Source of the DNA: Stomoxys calcitrans
Lineage: Eukaryota > Arthropoda > Insecta > Diptera > Muscidae
Assembly (NCBI RefSeq): GCF_963082655.1
Contig: NC_081552.1
Location: forward strand, 50,501,280 to 50,565,279
Length of the DNA stretch: 64,000 nt
Reading direction: 5' to 3'
In this document: positions 1-13,178 of the stretch, piece by piece
Position numbering within the stretch: position 1 is the first letter of the stretch
Layout: each line of letters opens with the position of its first letter
Made by a program: the position numbers and the translations under genes
Notes under the pieces: generated by a model
Told to the model about the DNA's origin: nothing
What the model saw: the letters and a program-made list of their open reading frames with translations, nothing else
Databases searched by the model: none

Positions 1-404
1 GATAGCAAATCTATATAGCCTGTTACATGTTATAGAAAAATCTTTTATCTCTCGCTGGAGAAAAATATTTGCAAACAAATGTCCATAAAATGAATATTTG
101 TTCAAAGAATAATGGCTGCTATATATTAAAGGGTAAGAGTTACAATAAAGTGAAATGAATATGCTGAGCCAGATAGAGCAAAAAAAGGAATCAAGCATAG
201 GAATCAAGCAGTAGCGATTAAAATCTTATAGCAAAGCAAACAATTTCAATTGGAAAACAAGTTGTTTTAAAAGAATTTTCATTAGACCAATTGTTTTTAT
301 AATATATTGCCATCTATGAAATTGTCAGTCAAAGTTTAACGAATCAAATCGAATATTGGTTAATATATACAAATAATTTTATTTAAATTTTTAGCCACTT
401 CCCG
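1..404. other. AT-rich non-coding DNA
   Basis: No reading frame, RNA gene or recognisable repeat is visible. It is probably intronic, because the next supported exon far downstream is an internal teneurin exon. Confidence 0.4.
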
Positions 405-1165
405 CTTGCCTTTATCGATTTATTATTATGGATATATTAACCTATAGGTATGCTCCACAATCTATATAGCAGTTATCGAATTGCACTTATCGATATGTGC
501 ATATTCATGTATTTATATGTACCATTATCGATACGTTTACGTGTCAATATGTTCCCTTATCGATATGCTCACATGGAGATATGTTCTCTTATCAATATGT
601 TCACTTGTCGATATACGTAACAATCGATGATTTGGCATGTTCACTTCTTACCTAATCGATATGTTCATAAATCAATGTTTTGTCATATTGATAATTTTTC
701 GAAATGTCAAATTATCGATTTTTAACTCATCGATATATAAATATATATATATTTATAGTTTCGATATGACAACAGTGGATATGTTCACTTATTGAAACGT
801 TCATTTATCGCTGTGACCATAGTCGATATGACCATCAACTATATGTTTATTTATCGGTATGGTAACTTATTTATACATTCATTTATCGATATGTTAACTT
901 ATTTATACGTTCACCTTCAACGATATGTTATCGATATGTGAGCTTATTGATACTTTTGCTAATAGATAGGTTAACTTATCGATATGGCAACTTATCGATA
1001 TGAAAACTTATCGATATGGTAACTTACCGATATGTTAGATTATCCATATATTCACTTATGGATATGTTCATTTTTCGATATTTTACCCTTTCAATATGTA
1101 AACTGTTCAATATTTTAACTTATTTTTATGTTCACATATCTGTCGATATGTTCCTTTGTAAGTTT
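405..1165. repeat. Cluster of imperfect TATCGATATG-type repeats
   Basis: About twenty copies of CGATA or TATCG lie in roughly 760 bp. Many sit inside a degenerate word such as CTTATCGATATGTTCAC, repeated every 15-40 bp with variable spacing. Variants with one or two changes (TATCAATATG, TATCCATATA, TTATGGATATG) lie between the better copies, so this looks like a decayed minisatellite. TATCGATA is the known Drosophila DRE recognised by DREF, and CGATA is the core bound by BEAF-32. Whether this cluster binds either protein is inference. Confidence 0.6.
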
Positions 1166-3468
1166 TCCTTATCGAACCGCCTATTATGTTTTTAGCCTAT
1201 TTAATTGAATTTTGCGAGACTGATTAGTTTCCAAGTGCTAGAATCAACTCATAACAAAAGCATCAACATTTTCTTTTCAGCTGTGGTTATCTCCCCACAC
1301 TTGCTGTAGTTTCTATAGTAAAAGCTTCATATTTCATTTGTGAATGGTTTAAAAAAAATGTTAACTCATTTTATTATCAAATCCTGCAACAAGGCTATAT
1401 TGCAATTAGTAATTTTCCCCGTCATTAATAAACCTATCAAAACTTTTTAAATTTTAGCTACAAATGTTGGTGCTTATTCAAAAACAATTTGATAACAAAG
1501 CCTTAAATTGACCAATGCATACATCAGGCGGTATCATTATTTTAAAAACGGTTCGGTAATCTGATTTAATTTATATATTTAATATAAATAGAAGAAATAA
1601 TAGTGTATGTATGCACAAGCACCACCAATAGTGAGTACTGGTGCATTATTATCGCATTTTACCTTTTTGGTAATTTATAGTCCAAAAAACCAATATTAAT
1701 CTTTTGTTTTAAATATGACTACAACGCACACCTTTCCAGGACCCACTGGCTAACTGGCTAACAGACGCACGCGTACGAACACAACGATATTAGCAAACAG
1801 AAAAAATAAACATTAATTTCAATTAATTTCGATAATTTCCATTAAATAAATTAAAAGTTTAAAGTGCATAAGCATTATATTTATTGGTTTTTGCTTATAT
1901 ACATGTGTGCTTGTACGACTATATATGTAGTAATCGAATAGTCTTTATTTTTATACCATGCCAGACATGTATAAATACGGTAGTGCATATTTTTTGTATT
2001 TTTGTTAATAATAAATAACACATAAAATGATTATGATAACAATAATAATAACGTACAGTTCATTAAATAATAAAATGGTGATGCCATACTTTTGATCACC
2101 ACTCACGTAGGGTAATTTACGCCTACCCGTATGCTTTGTTTTTTTTTTTTTTTTTAATGGTAGATATGAACTTTTGCCTTTACAATGATATCACAACGAA
2201 ATTCAATGAATGTACCATTGCACATTTAAGAGATTAATGCTGAATTTATATACAAATGATATTTACAATGCTGTCAACAGATATACGTTTATATAAAGAA
2301 TGGTTGGATTAATAAGAATAGTACAATAACAAAAAACAAAAAATATGCAATATCTGGGGAAAATATACAATTTTCCAAAAAAAAAATGAGTTAAAAAGAA
2401 AAACAAGTAATTATTGAGAATAAAATCAAAATTTTGACAAAACTTTCAAAAAAAAAAAAAATTTTTAGTCAACATTTTCTATAAAAATAGTTCTTTTTTT
2501 GTTATATATAAAAATAAGACTATGCCGAATTTTCCGTTGACCAAAAACTATATTATGAGTAAATTTCTCGTCCTTAGTATTTAAGCTTTTTTCCCTACCC
2601 ATATTATTTACCTTAATTATTTGTCTAACTCCATTCAAAGTTTATGCATATATTAAAGGCAATAATTATCATATATCCATTGGATAGGATTTTATATAAA
2701 TAATCAATTTTCAAAGGTTGTTTTTTCAATTCGTGGGTCATTGCTATTGTTTGTTGAATATAAATGATTTACAAACATTGCAATCAGTGAAACAAAAACC
2801 TAGGTAAACAACTTCTTTGCAGTACAAAGTAAACATTTAATTTTCCTTTTGTTCTATGGAAAAATCACAGCAAAGTGATTTTTTAATTAAAGGTTTAATA
2901 TATTTTGTTTTTTTTTTATTACTACTTTGCCTCAAAGTTTCCGTTTAAGCTTCGACTATACCAAATATCCTCCAGCCAATAAAACATTTCAAATAATTGT
3001 CAATTTGGTAGTTAGAAAATATTGTAGAACGTTTACAAACTGTATGTAAGTAACTGTCAAAGCTTACTTTGTCCTTTTATAATTGCTATAAATGTCAGAA
3101 AAACCAAATTGAACAATATATGTATACGAGTATATAATTGTTTTCTATGAAATGGAAAAAAGTTGTTTACACGTAGCTATCGAAGAAAAGTTTTATCATA
3201 CACAGAAAATTGTTGTGGAAAAAAATTAGTAAACCATTGGTGGTGATGGTAAAGTTTCCAGTTGGAGAGAAGCTCCAAAGTAGCAACAATGCTGAAACAG
3301 CAAAACTCTCCCACGTGGTAACATTTAATTGTTAAAAATTGGCACGTCAACATTTATCCCCATAGCCAAAATGAACCGTAAAAGTTTCTTGCTAACCAAT
3401 ATGTCCTTTCAAAGGGATATAAGCATATACATGTATGTATGTATGAACATGTCCTTTCTATTTGTTAT
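1166..3468. other. Non-coding DNA, no gene seen
   Basis: AT-rich sequence with short poly-A and poly-T runs. The open frames are short and have no recognisable protein features. I see no mobile element with clear ends. Confidence 0.4.
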
Positions 3469-4327
3469 AAAGGGCGATTTTTTAAGAGCTATAGGAAAGT
3501 TTTTCAAAAAAAAAAAAACAAAAAAAATTGGGAAAAATTCATGAAATCTTTATTTGAATCGATAGTACGGTCCATATAATTTAATGTTCGAAGATCATTT
3601 CATGCAACTGTTGGCCGTGACTGCGCCTCAAATGGTCCATCCGCTTAGTCCAAATTTGGCATACTCCCTCCAACGCCCGGTATCTCCCGAATAAATTCTT
3701 CAATGTTGTCTTCCCATGCGTCAATTGTGTTTAAACGTTAGATTAAACATATCCCCACAAAAAATGGTCTAAAGGCGTTAAATCGCGCGATCTAGGCTGC
3801 CAATTGACCGGTCCGGAACATGAAATAAAATGTTCACCGAACTCGCCTCTTGTTCAAACCACATGTCATGCAAGTCAAGCTCTTGCATTTTGGGCAAAAA
3901 AAGATGGATATTATCTCACGGTAGCGCTCACCATTCACAGTTACGATACGATGCGCATCATCTTTGGAGAAGTACAGTCTAATGATGCCACCAGCCCATA
4001 AACCGCACCAAACTGTGACTTTCTCTGGATGCATTGGTAGCTCTTGCAATGCTTCTGGCTAATGTTCACTCCAAAATCTGCTTATTGGGCCAACAATGAG
4101 CTTCGTCGCTGAACACAATTTGAACACGATGAAATTTCACAACAATGTGAAAAGAGCACACATTTTGATAACAAGATTTAAAAAATTTGCAAGCGTTGTT
4201 CGTTTGTAAGATGATTCATGGTTAAATTATAGACCAAACTGAAGATGTTTGACATTGAAACAAAACACGAAACGTGCGTGAGCTGTTTAAACCAGTGTTG
4301 CCAAAAGATAGCTAAAAAATCACCCTT
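3469..4327 (-). mobile_element. Tc1/mariner-type element, internally deleted (copy 1)
   Basis: Terminal inverted repeats are visible: AGGGCGATTTTTTAAGAGCT at the left end and AGCTAAAAAATCACCCTT at the right. The minus strand encodes broken transposase pieces. One, around 4049-3834, contains VTVWCGLWAGG and VNGERYREIIS, typical of the DDE_3 catalytic domain of Tc1/mariner-like transposases. Downstream of it, frameshifted, lie remnants of the C-terminal part. The middle of the gene, between the N-terminal HTH region and the catalytic SDEAHF motif, is missing or scrambled. The element is dead but could once have been mobilised in trans. A second copy lies at 22879-23729. Confidence 0.75.
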
Positions 4328-6073
4328 TCTATGTACCTAAGCTTGGTTTTTTTGTTGCGTTTTCTATTCTATTTTCAACTTCAAACTTTAGGTTTTCATC
4401 TCTACAACTCTCTCATTCCTCTTTGTCGCAACACATTGTGTATGGGTTTTCATGATGATTTCGTTTAGTTCTTTCCTTTTTCTATGAGATTTATTTTGTG
4501 TGTCGTTGTCCGTATTTTTTTATTTTTTTATTTTTTTTTTTGTTATCAAAAATTTCCAACTAGTTTGGTTTATTGTCAAAAAGTTTATATGAAATTGTTT
4601 GGTTGATGCCAGAGAAATGACAGAAAGGAATCATTTTACATAAAAAAGTGAAAAAGGAAAGACAATTTTTAAACAATGTGATTTCATGAAGAACCCCTAT
4701 AATAATTTTGTGAGTTGTGATTACTTTTTTTTTAATGAGAAAAAATCTCTGTTAATCAAAGTATGTAAAAATTTTGCTTTGGGTCGGGTCATATGGAACT
4801 ATGTGTAGCTAGAGGGCGTAAGTGTACTTTATATACCTAATTTATGTTATTTTGTACAAAAATTGTGACCTATGGAAGTTCAAGAAATAAAATAGGGAAT
4901 CTATAAACGGGCATGGCTAGACTGACTAACTGGATGGAGAATTTAAATTAACAATAAACTTCAACTGGCTAAACAAACTTAACGCATTTATAGATAAATG
5001 GCTATACTTCCACATTTCCCTTTTTATTGCCACTAAATTGCAATGCTAAAAGCTTTACAATACGAAAAGGTATTGATCATTAGTTGTTAGCCCCCTACAT
5101 GTTTTAACAGAATTGTTATGGCAGGGAAACTTTTGCATCCTTCCTACTTAGGAACAACATGCAATTACTATTACAATTACAATTTACTAAAATAAAAAGT
5201 AAGTTCTCAAAAGGGGGAATTTTTGTCGCCATTTAAGGGGTCTTCACATTTTGAGATTTACAAAAAAATTTTAAGTTTTAAATTACTTTAAATTTAATAA
5301 AAAAAAAATCAAAACAAATAAAAATCCCACCACCATGGATTCTGCTAAAAATTTACATAAACTGATTTAGTGAACTTAGTTAAAAGGCACAAAATTGCTA
5401 CGTAAAGTAAATTACGTAGCAATTTTCTGCCAAATCAAGCAACAATTTTTTCTAGGGTTCTAGGAGCAGTAGAAGGCTAATCGGGAGATGGGTTAATGTG
5501 GGAGCTATATCAGATTGTAGACTGATTTGGACAATACTTACCAAGGATGTTGGAAGTCATAACAAAATACTACATGCAAAATTTCAAATTAATTCAAAAT
5601 TCAAATTTCAAAAAACTTCAGCCCAATCGGATGATAATTGCAGCTTCATCCGATCAAATCTGGGGATCGGTTTACATGGTAGCTTGTCAGGTTATGCACC
5701 AGTTTGAACCATAATTTTCGCGATTGTTGGAAGTAATAACAGAAAACCACATACACAATTCCAGCAAAAACGGAAAACAAACGGAAACGGACATCGCACA
5801 GTGGAATAGAATCGAAAAAACTACTAAAAATATGCCATTGAGAATGGCTTTGAAATGGTTAAGCTGAGGTGTTATCGAGATCATGTGCAAAATTTAAAGG
5901 CCCTAGGTAAAGAGTTGGCAGCCCGAACAATTTTTCGGAATGCCCAAGTGACCAACTTTAGAGCCCAGCCAAGAGTTGCCCGTGCCACTTAGGGCCTTAA
6001 AATTAACTCGATAATACCCCAGCTCTAACCATTTCAAAGAGTTATCTCTGTCCGTTCTCAAATGGCATATATT
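4328..6073. other. Non-coding DNA with faint repeat relics
   Basis: No gene seen. From about 5490 to 5760 the wording (GGGAGCTATATCAGATTG, GACTGATTTGGACAATACTT, TTGGAAGTCATAACA) matches diverged units of the ~150-bp-unit repeat family found elsewhere in the window, so it is probably an eroded fragment of that family. Confidence 0.4.
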
Positions 6074-7505
6074 GTTATACCCACCACCATAAACTTATTT
6101 CGTCATTCCATTTGTAACACATCGTCATTCCGATGTCACCGCAAATAAAATGGTTGGCTTCCAGTTCAATCCCACACAACTCTTTCCATTCCTACAGGCT
6201 GATAAAATCCTGGGGCACACTAAAATATGGACCATTTGTTTTGCGGACTTGGTTGCTGCACAAAGCTCACCTACGCATTTTCCTTTTTATATCTTTATAT
6301 AATAAAACGCGATATTCATTTAGTCATTCCGTTTGCAACACATCGAAATATCAATATCCGACCCTACAAAGTATATATATTAAGGAATGTCGTAAAATTC
6401 TAAGACGATTTAATGTCCGTGTCCGTGTGTCTGTCCGTCGGTCCGTCCGTCTGTTGTAAACACTCTGGAGCCTTCAAAAATTGAGATATTGAGCTGAAAT
6501 TTGGCACAGATACGTCTTTTTGATGCACACTGGTTAAGTTCTTGAACGGGCCAAATCGGACCATATTTAAATATAGCTGCTATATAGACCGATTTTCCAA
6601 TAAAGGGTCTAATGCCCATAAATGCTTTATTTTTTATCCGATTTTGAAATTTGAAACAGTGAGTAGTTTTAGGCCTCCCGATATATGACCCAAATATGGT
6701 CCATATCGGACTATATTTATATATAGCTGTCATATATACCGATCTGCCGATAAAGGGTCTGAAGCCCATAAAAGCTTTATTTATTACCCGATTTCGCTGA
6801 AATTCGAAAAAGTGGGTTATTTTAAGCGTCCCCACATCTGACCCAAATATGGATCAGATCGGACTATATTTTGATATAGCTGCTATATAAACCGATCTCC
6901 CGATTAAAGGTCTGAAGCCCTTAAAAACTTTATTTTTTTAACCGATTTCGCTGAAATTTGAAACAGTAAGTAGTTTTACGCCACCTAACATTGGACCCAA
7001 ATGTGGTTCAGATCGGACTATATTTAGATATAGCTGCAATATTGACCGATCTGCCAATAAAGGTTCTGAAGCCTATAAAAGTTATACTAATTACCCGAAT
7101 TCGGTGAAATTTGAAACAGCGGGTAGCCTTAGTTCTCACGACATACGTCCCAAATATGGTTCGGATCGGACTATATTCAGATATAGCTGCCATACAGACT
7201 GATATCCCGATAAAGGGCGTGAAGCGAATAAAAGATCACACTGTATTTAGATATAGCTGTCATATAGACTGATGTGCCGATTAAGGGTCTGAAGCTCATA
7301 AAAGCTTTATTTATTACCCTATTCTTTTCAAAATTGAAATACAAAATTCAACGGTGACTTATATGTATCAGACCACTCAATGTCCGTTGGGTGCATAAGT
7401 TATACAATTTTCACCGGATTGTGCCGAAAGGGGGTTTTCATATATACCCGAGGTGGTGGGTATCCAAAGTTCGGCCCGGCCGGACTTAATGCCTTTTTAC
7501 TTGTT
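6074..7505 (+). repeat. Long interspersed repeat with ~153-bp internal units (family 1, copy A)
   Basis: The copy starts at TTATACCCACCACCAT and ends with GGTGGTGGGTATCCAAAGTT, then a GGCCCGGCCGGAC stretch and GCCTTTTTACTTGTT. Inside, the word TATAGCTG recurs at 6572, 6722, 6875, 7029, 7182 and 7252, giving spacings of 150, 153, 154, 153 and 70 bp, so the last unit is truncated. Each unit reads roughly as GATCGGACTATATTTAGATA, then CCGATCTGCCGATAAAGGGT. Near the left end a segment of about 210 bp is flanked by two versions of CATTCCNTTTGNAACACATCG, suggesting an internal duplication or insertion. No protein is encoded. The same family recurs, in both orientations, at 12570, 27920, 29645, 49917 and 60461. 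Confidence 0.8.
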
Positions 7506-8429
7506 TACATTGAAATTTTCAACAATTAGCCAAATGCAAATTAAAATTCAAATTTTTTATATTGAAATTTTCAACAACTAGCCAAATGCAAATTCAGATT
7601 TAAATTTAAATAAATAACATAAAGTGTAAACAAACAACGAATGGGAGAATGTAAAGAAAAAGCAAGTTGACAACCTCAAAACTGAGTACTGTCCGAAATT
7701 CAAAAAATTGTATGTCGGCTGATCTCTTGGCTAAACCTTATTCAGTGAATCCTGCTTTGAGAAAAAAATTAAATATAAAAAATGAAGTTTGCTTTCAATT
7801 ACAAGTCATCTTAAGCCAAGTAATTTTAAAATTTCTTATATGGGGGAATTTTTATTGTTATGTAGGGGGCGTTTACACTTAAAACTTTATAAAAAAATTT
7901 AATTGTTTTTTTTTTATTTAACACTTTTTATGAGTTTTTTTTATTTAAAATTTTATTGAGTTTTTAAATATATAAATTCCCTAAAGCCCATAAAATGACG
8001 AATCCAATTATGCCTTCTTATTTGAGATATGCAATTATAGTCGCTATTTATTTATTTATTTTTTTTTTTTTGTATTTGTTTTTTCACTTCTTGGGCTTTT
8101 TGTTCGTTTATTAAACTGTCAATTATTATCAAACAATGAAATGTGTATGCTTTTTTTCTTCGCACTCTTATAATTGGGTATTTAAATGAAATATATGTGG
8201 GATTTGTTTATGTTTGGTAGCAATAAATATATCATTATACATAAGTTGTACATTTAAATGAACAAAAAAGATTGATGGACTACAACCATACAGGTCTTTT
8301 TTCAATGGAAACTGATATTGCAAACAAGTCATGTAAGCTGTAAAGTTTGTATGTCGTGAGGAATGTGGGAGGAAAAAAATCATGCCAAATGTAATGATAG
8401 CTTAAGCAATACAAACTTTTCAGAGATAA

Positions 8430-8464
<35 letters not shown>

Positions 8465-9279
8465 AAACACAACATTGGCAATAAATAAAAAAAACGATTT
8501 GTTAAATTAACAATAAAATGTGACTTTTTTATAACCAGCAAAAGCTGTATATATGGTATGATATATGCATGTGTAATGCAACAATACTTAAATTCAACCA
8601 ACGGCTGTCAATTTTTTCAACAGACATCAAACAGGAAGTATAAATAAGCGAACATATTCCATTTTTTCGTTTGATTCACTACAGCCTATAAGTGTATTTT
8701 TTTTTGCACTGATTAATGTAAAAATGCAGAGGGAAAAAATTTAAAAAGGATATATATCAAATTAACGCCATGGCTACAAATGACACATAATATTGGTCAT
8801 ATACATATGGATCATGTACATGTGATGTGTAGCTACATATATGGTATGTGTGTTTATCATTTAGTGAGATTTTCAATAGCAATAGCGAGTGATACGACAT
8901 CCATCTGTCAAATAAAACTCATTATGTAGGGCCACTATAAAAATAAAAATAAAAAAAGCAGTCAGGACCCGAAAGCGGATAAACATGTGGTATGTCGTCC
9001 CCAGCAGAGTAGTCTACTTTATTATGTATGCGGGTTTAAGCTCATTTTAATGAGGCTTTTTATATTTTACAGTTTTTTTTTTCTTTTTGTTGACTCCAGT
9101 CCATTTGAAAATAGTCTCGTTTGCTCTGGCTAGCAATTATTGTCTCATAAAAAAGTAATTTATATTAAAATCAAACCGCTTATACTTTTGTAATGATAAA
9201 GATAACTATTTGCCAAAAGAAGAAAGCTTATTATATTTTGGGGAAGACAATCATCAAAAAACAGATACAAATAATAGAA
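7506..9279. other. Non-coding DNA; AT microsatellite at 8432-8461
   Basis: No gene seen. A pure (AT)n run of about 30 bp sits at 8432-8461. Around 7520-7600 there is a short duplicated segment (ATTGAAATTTTCAACAA, then TAGCCAAATGCAAATT, twice). Confidence 0.45.
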
Positions 9280-9423
9280 TTAACCCTTTGAGGACGAAGA
9301 ATTAACCGCTGATTAAAGTTGCCCTATTATTTAAGTAAAGTGTCGCCAAAATGCTAGATATGTTGCTGCTTCTATGAAAAATATCATGGGACATACATGT
9401 CCCATTCGTTCTTAAGGGTAAAT
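9280..9423. mobile_element. piggyBac-like MITE, small
   Basis: The left end is TTAA (9280-9283) followed by CCCTTTGAGGACGAA. The right end at about 9404-9419 is the inverted, slightly diverged form (TTCGTTCTTAAGGG) followed by TAAA. The TTAA target site with CCC-starting terminal repeats is the pattern of piggyBac-class elements. With about 140 bp and no ORF, this is a non-autonomous miniature copy. A second, longer copy with the same ends lies at 10667-11042. Confidence 0.65.
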
Positions 9424-9471
9424 ATTTGGGTAGAAAAGTGTTTTCGAATATTGCTTAGAAGTCAAAATATT

Positions 9472-9667
9472 GGGTTGCCCAAAAAGTAATTGCGGATTTT
9501 TCATATAGTCGGCATTGACAAATTTTTTCACAGTTTGTGACTCTGTAATTGCATTCTTTCTTCTGTCAGTTATCAGCTGTTACTTTTAGCTTGCTTTAGA
9601 AAAAAGGGTAAAAAAGTATATTTGATTAAAGTTCATTCTAAGTTTTATTAAAAATGCATTTACTTTA
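9472..9667 (+). mobile_element. mariner MITE, left part
   Basis: Begins right after a TA with TTGGGTTGCCCAAAAAGTAA, then TTGCGGATTTTTCATATAG. I recognise this as the terminal repeat of a widespread insect mariner-derived MITE. Sequence typical of the inside of this MITE continues to about 9667 (GCATTCTTTCTTCTGTCAG, CAGCTGTTACTTTTAGCTTG). I do not find the matching right terminal repeat, so the copy is truncated. Confidence 0.7.
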
Positions 9668-9954
9668 AATATTTAAATTTCTTTCTGAAACAACATTTTA
9701 TTTTGTAATGAAACTTAGTTTGAGGTATTTGAGGTATATAATGAGGCGAAAAGAACTGTAAAAGTAAAGCTTTTGTACACTTTATGTTGGCGCTCACTGT
9801 AAGCTTACTGCTATAACAAAATTCGGTGAAATCTGATAAATATGAGTCAATTGGAGGCTCAACAAGAAAATTCGGGAATATATTTATTTTTTTATATAAC
9901 CATCTTAGCAGCACCTAGTTTGCGTATTGGAGACAATAAGTGTACTATAATGCT

Positions 9955-10290
9955 AAACTCCAGACGAATGGAATAAATCTTGTGGCTCATAGGGGCTCAA
10001 GAAACGAAATCTGGGGATTTTGAGATATATTCTTGTATAAACCGATATGTCCCATTTGCAATGACCAATGACTTAGATTAAAAAATATCGGTGCAAAATT
10101 TAAAGCGGATAGCTTAAAAAAGTATCTGTGCCAAATTGAAAGCGGACAGCTTTTTTCGCTTTAATGATTTTGAGAGACGGACGGATCGACTAAGAATGTC
10201 AAAACAATCAAGAATATATTCCAAATAGGGTCGGACATCTTTTTTTTTAGGCGATACAAGTAAAAATATTCTCCCTATCATATGGCGGTG
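9955..10290 (-). repeat. Diverged fragment of the ~150-bp-unit repeat family
   Basis: Contains CCGATATGTCCCATTTGCAA, AAAGCGGATAGCTTAAAAAA and GACGGACGGATCGACTAAG. These match the cytosine- or guanine-rich 'gtccgtcc' edge and adjacent units of family 1 in reverse orientation. Ends are not clear. Confidence 0.45.
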
Positions 10291-10666
10291 AGTATCAAAA
10301 TGATTTGTCATCTTAAATTTTGGCGATGGCAAGTCAAAAATATTGAAAATTGCAGATCTATTACGTGCGATATTTTTTAACAGCTGTATGACGTCAAAGC
10401 ATTTTCAAACGTTTACAAAACTCACTCTTAAACTCCGAAATTTTACGCTTATACTGCTTTAAAAGAGTTTCCGTTACAATTATGTTAGCAACTGAAATTA
10501 AAACTATTCCAACTGGAAACTGCACCTGGCTTTTAATTTAGTTAATGGCAATGCTTTGTGTATTAATTACTGCATTTTTTCGTGTTTATGTGAATAAAAT
10601 CTGTATATTTTACCCTTAAAAATGAATGTATAGAGGCAAGACAAAAACTGATTTTTGCCTATCTAT

Positions 10667-11042
10667 TTACCTTTGAGGACGAATGGGACATATATGTATG
10701 CCCCATCGGTGCAAGAAGTGTAAAGGGAAAAGTATGTTACCAAATCAATTTATGTAAAATCTTTCTGACAGGGGAGGCATTGACACTTATAATACTACAA
10801 ATTTTACTCCCAAATTCATCAAATCTTCGAAATTTAGAAGTTTTTAATTACTGAAAAAAATAATACAAATTTATCTGTTTGACATCTTACTAAAACGAAA
10901 CGGGGAAATTATATTAAATGTTTGTGACGGAATTCTATGCCCTCATTAAATGCAATATTTGAAAAATCCATTCATAAATGTGGATTTCAGAGCAAAAATA
11001 CAAAATGGAACATATATGTCCTATTCGTCCTCAAAGGGTTAA
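10667..11042. mobile_element. piggyBac-like MITE, ~375 bp
   Basis: The left end is TTAC then CTTTGAGGACGAATGGGACA; the right end is TGTCCTATTCGTCCTCAAAG then GG and TTAA (11039-11042). The terminal repeats are about 30 bp and near-perfect inverted copies, reading into CATATATG at the centre of the symmetry. A TTAA target site and no coding capacity fit a piggyBac-class MITE. The left TTAA is mutated to TTAC. Confidence 0.7.
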
Positions 11043-12130
11043 GAAGTTTTAGTTCTCACGTAAAGAAGTCATCCCAGCCTCTAAAACCAACGATCATGAT
11101 AAGGTAGCACTTAATTTCGAGGGTTTTAGAAGTATGGTATCAACCAAACATTAAAATATGGTTCTAACTATCAGAGAGCCTTAATTCCAAAAGGGTTTAA
11201 CGGACATGTAACCTAGTTATGATAATATAGGGTTCAAACTTAAGATATTTGAGACAGTGTACGAATTTGATATCCAACTTTTTGGGCCAAGTATCTCAAG
11301 GGCCGTTAATCTTGGTATCAAATGAAAGGCTTTTAGGAGTAGGGAACGAACTGTCATTGGCCATATAAAGTCAAGTATCCGAGCACCCACCTCTCCTTAA
11401 AATACTATTAAACGGATCTTCAATCCGATCATAACATTTTTGTTTCACTAAAACCATTTAGAAGTGAGGACAGAAACATTCGAGGAGTTTATTTACGATT
11501 AGCCATAAAAATTATAAGAATGTAGACCCATAAGAACTTATAAAGGCTTGCAAATTTTTATTTATTTAGAGAAATAAGTTTTCTGATATTTGCGAACAAT
11601 CTTTGCTGATTTTTAAATAAAAATTTTTTAGCATTGCAGGAAACGATTTCAGCTTTTTGAACTTCTTAGCAAAAGCTAACACATTTCCTACATATTTGTG
11701 TACTTATGTGATAAATTTAGACCTACATTTTTGGTTTAAAAGATTGAATATGATTTTACTAGATATTTTGTTTAGGAAAATTTGATAAAATTGCGTTTTG
11801 AAAAAATTAAAAAAAATGAGGTGATATATATGCATATATAATAACATTTAACATGAGTAAACCGCAGGAAATGTTTGCAGTTCTTGCAAAAAAATTATTG
11901 CTTTGCCATTTCCAATCAGGATGCAACCATGAACGCTAAATGTGTAAATTACAAATTTAAAGAAATTTTTGTTTTGTGTATTATAAAAGAATGTTTAATT
12001 AAATTCTAATGGATTTAGGGTATTTTTAATTAAATATTATTTTTATATATTTATTTTTACGGCCAATATTTCGATTACCGCTGGTAATCATTTTCGAGAC
12101 GATTTTGAGTTTATGAGTACAAAAGTAGTT
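11043..12130. other. Non-coding DNA; Helitron-internal repeat relic at ~11130-11480
   Basis: Phrases such as GGTATCAAATGAAAGGCTTT and TAGGAGTAGGGAACGAACT match the internal repeat unit of the Helitron-like element at 18559-20278, but no ends are visible here. The rest is AT-rich without a gene. Confidence 0.4.
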
Positions 12131-12470
12131 GCTAATGAATTATTCGGTGCCCATTTAATTTTATTTTTAATCTTTTTTATTTTTTTACATTTTAATTAAT
12201 TTCATTTTATTTTATTTTATTCTAATATATTTTATTTTATTTTACTTTACTCCTTTTTTTATTTTATTGGATCTTATTGTATTAGGTGCTATTTAGTTTT
12301 CTATTATTTTGTGTTATTTTATTTTGAAATGAAATAATTATAATAATTTATTTTATATTATTTTTGGTTTTATTTTATTATTTTTTGTTTTATTTTATTA
12401 TTTTATTTTTTTGTATTTCTTTTGTTTTATATAGTTGTATATTATTATATTTTATTTTATTCATATAAAG
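12131..12470. repeat. TTTTA-rich low-complexity tract
   Basis: Imperfect ATTTT/TTTTA pentamers run for about 330 bp (for example TTTCATTTTATTTTATTTTA), with occasional interruptions. This is simple-sequence DNA without coding potential. Confidence 0.7.
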
Positions 12471-12569
12471 TACGAAACGATATAAAATTCTACAATTTCA
12501 ATAATGTTTTGAAGTGAAAAGGGCTCATATAAAGCCCCGAAGCACAACATGTTCTATTATCTGTCACGT

Positions 12570-13178
12570 AAAAACGTGTTAAGTTGGCTGTGCTAAACTT
12601 TGGATACCAACCACCATGGATATATTCTTCATCTTTTTTCTTATAACTTCACTACGATACCAAAGTTATATCCAAATAAGGGATAGTCTGCATCATATTT
12701 GATTCTGATGCCGAGTAGTCTTATACAAGTCATAGTTTCAGTGAACTCTGACAATAATTTAGCTTTTTATGTTATAATGACCCTAAATTGGAGGAACGGC
12801 CTATAAGGCAGCTATATCTAAATATGGTCCGATCTGAACCATATTCTGTCTGGATGACGGTATACTTCAAACAACTCACTGTTCAAATTCTAGCAAAATT
12901 GGCAGATCAGTCAATGTAACAGGCACATGTTAGGACAGTCCTATCATATTTGGGTCGTATGTCGGAAGTTTCAATATAACACACTGTTTCAAATTTCGGC
13001 GAAATCGTATAATAATAGGGCCTTTTCAAGCTTTAGACCCTATGTCGGCAGATTAGTCTATATGATAGCTATATTAAAGACGCACAGACACACGGAATAT
13101 ATGGACTTTGTAGGGCCGGAAATGGATATTTCGATGTGTTGCAAAAGAAACCGCCCTATCCTATGGTGGGTATAAAAA
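12570..13178 (-). repeat. Interspersed repeat family 1, copy B (reverse)
   Basis: Reverse orientation. The left edge AAAACGTGTTAAGTTGGCTG, then TTTGGATACCAACCACCATG, is the inverse of copy A's right end. The right edge TATGGTGGGTATAAAAAA at about 13160-13178 is the inverse of its left end. One to two diverged internal units lie between (GCTATATCTAAATATGGTCC). Confidence 0.7.
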
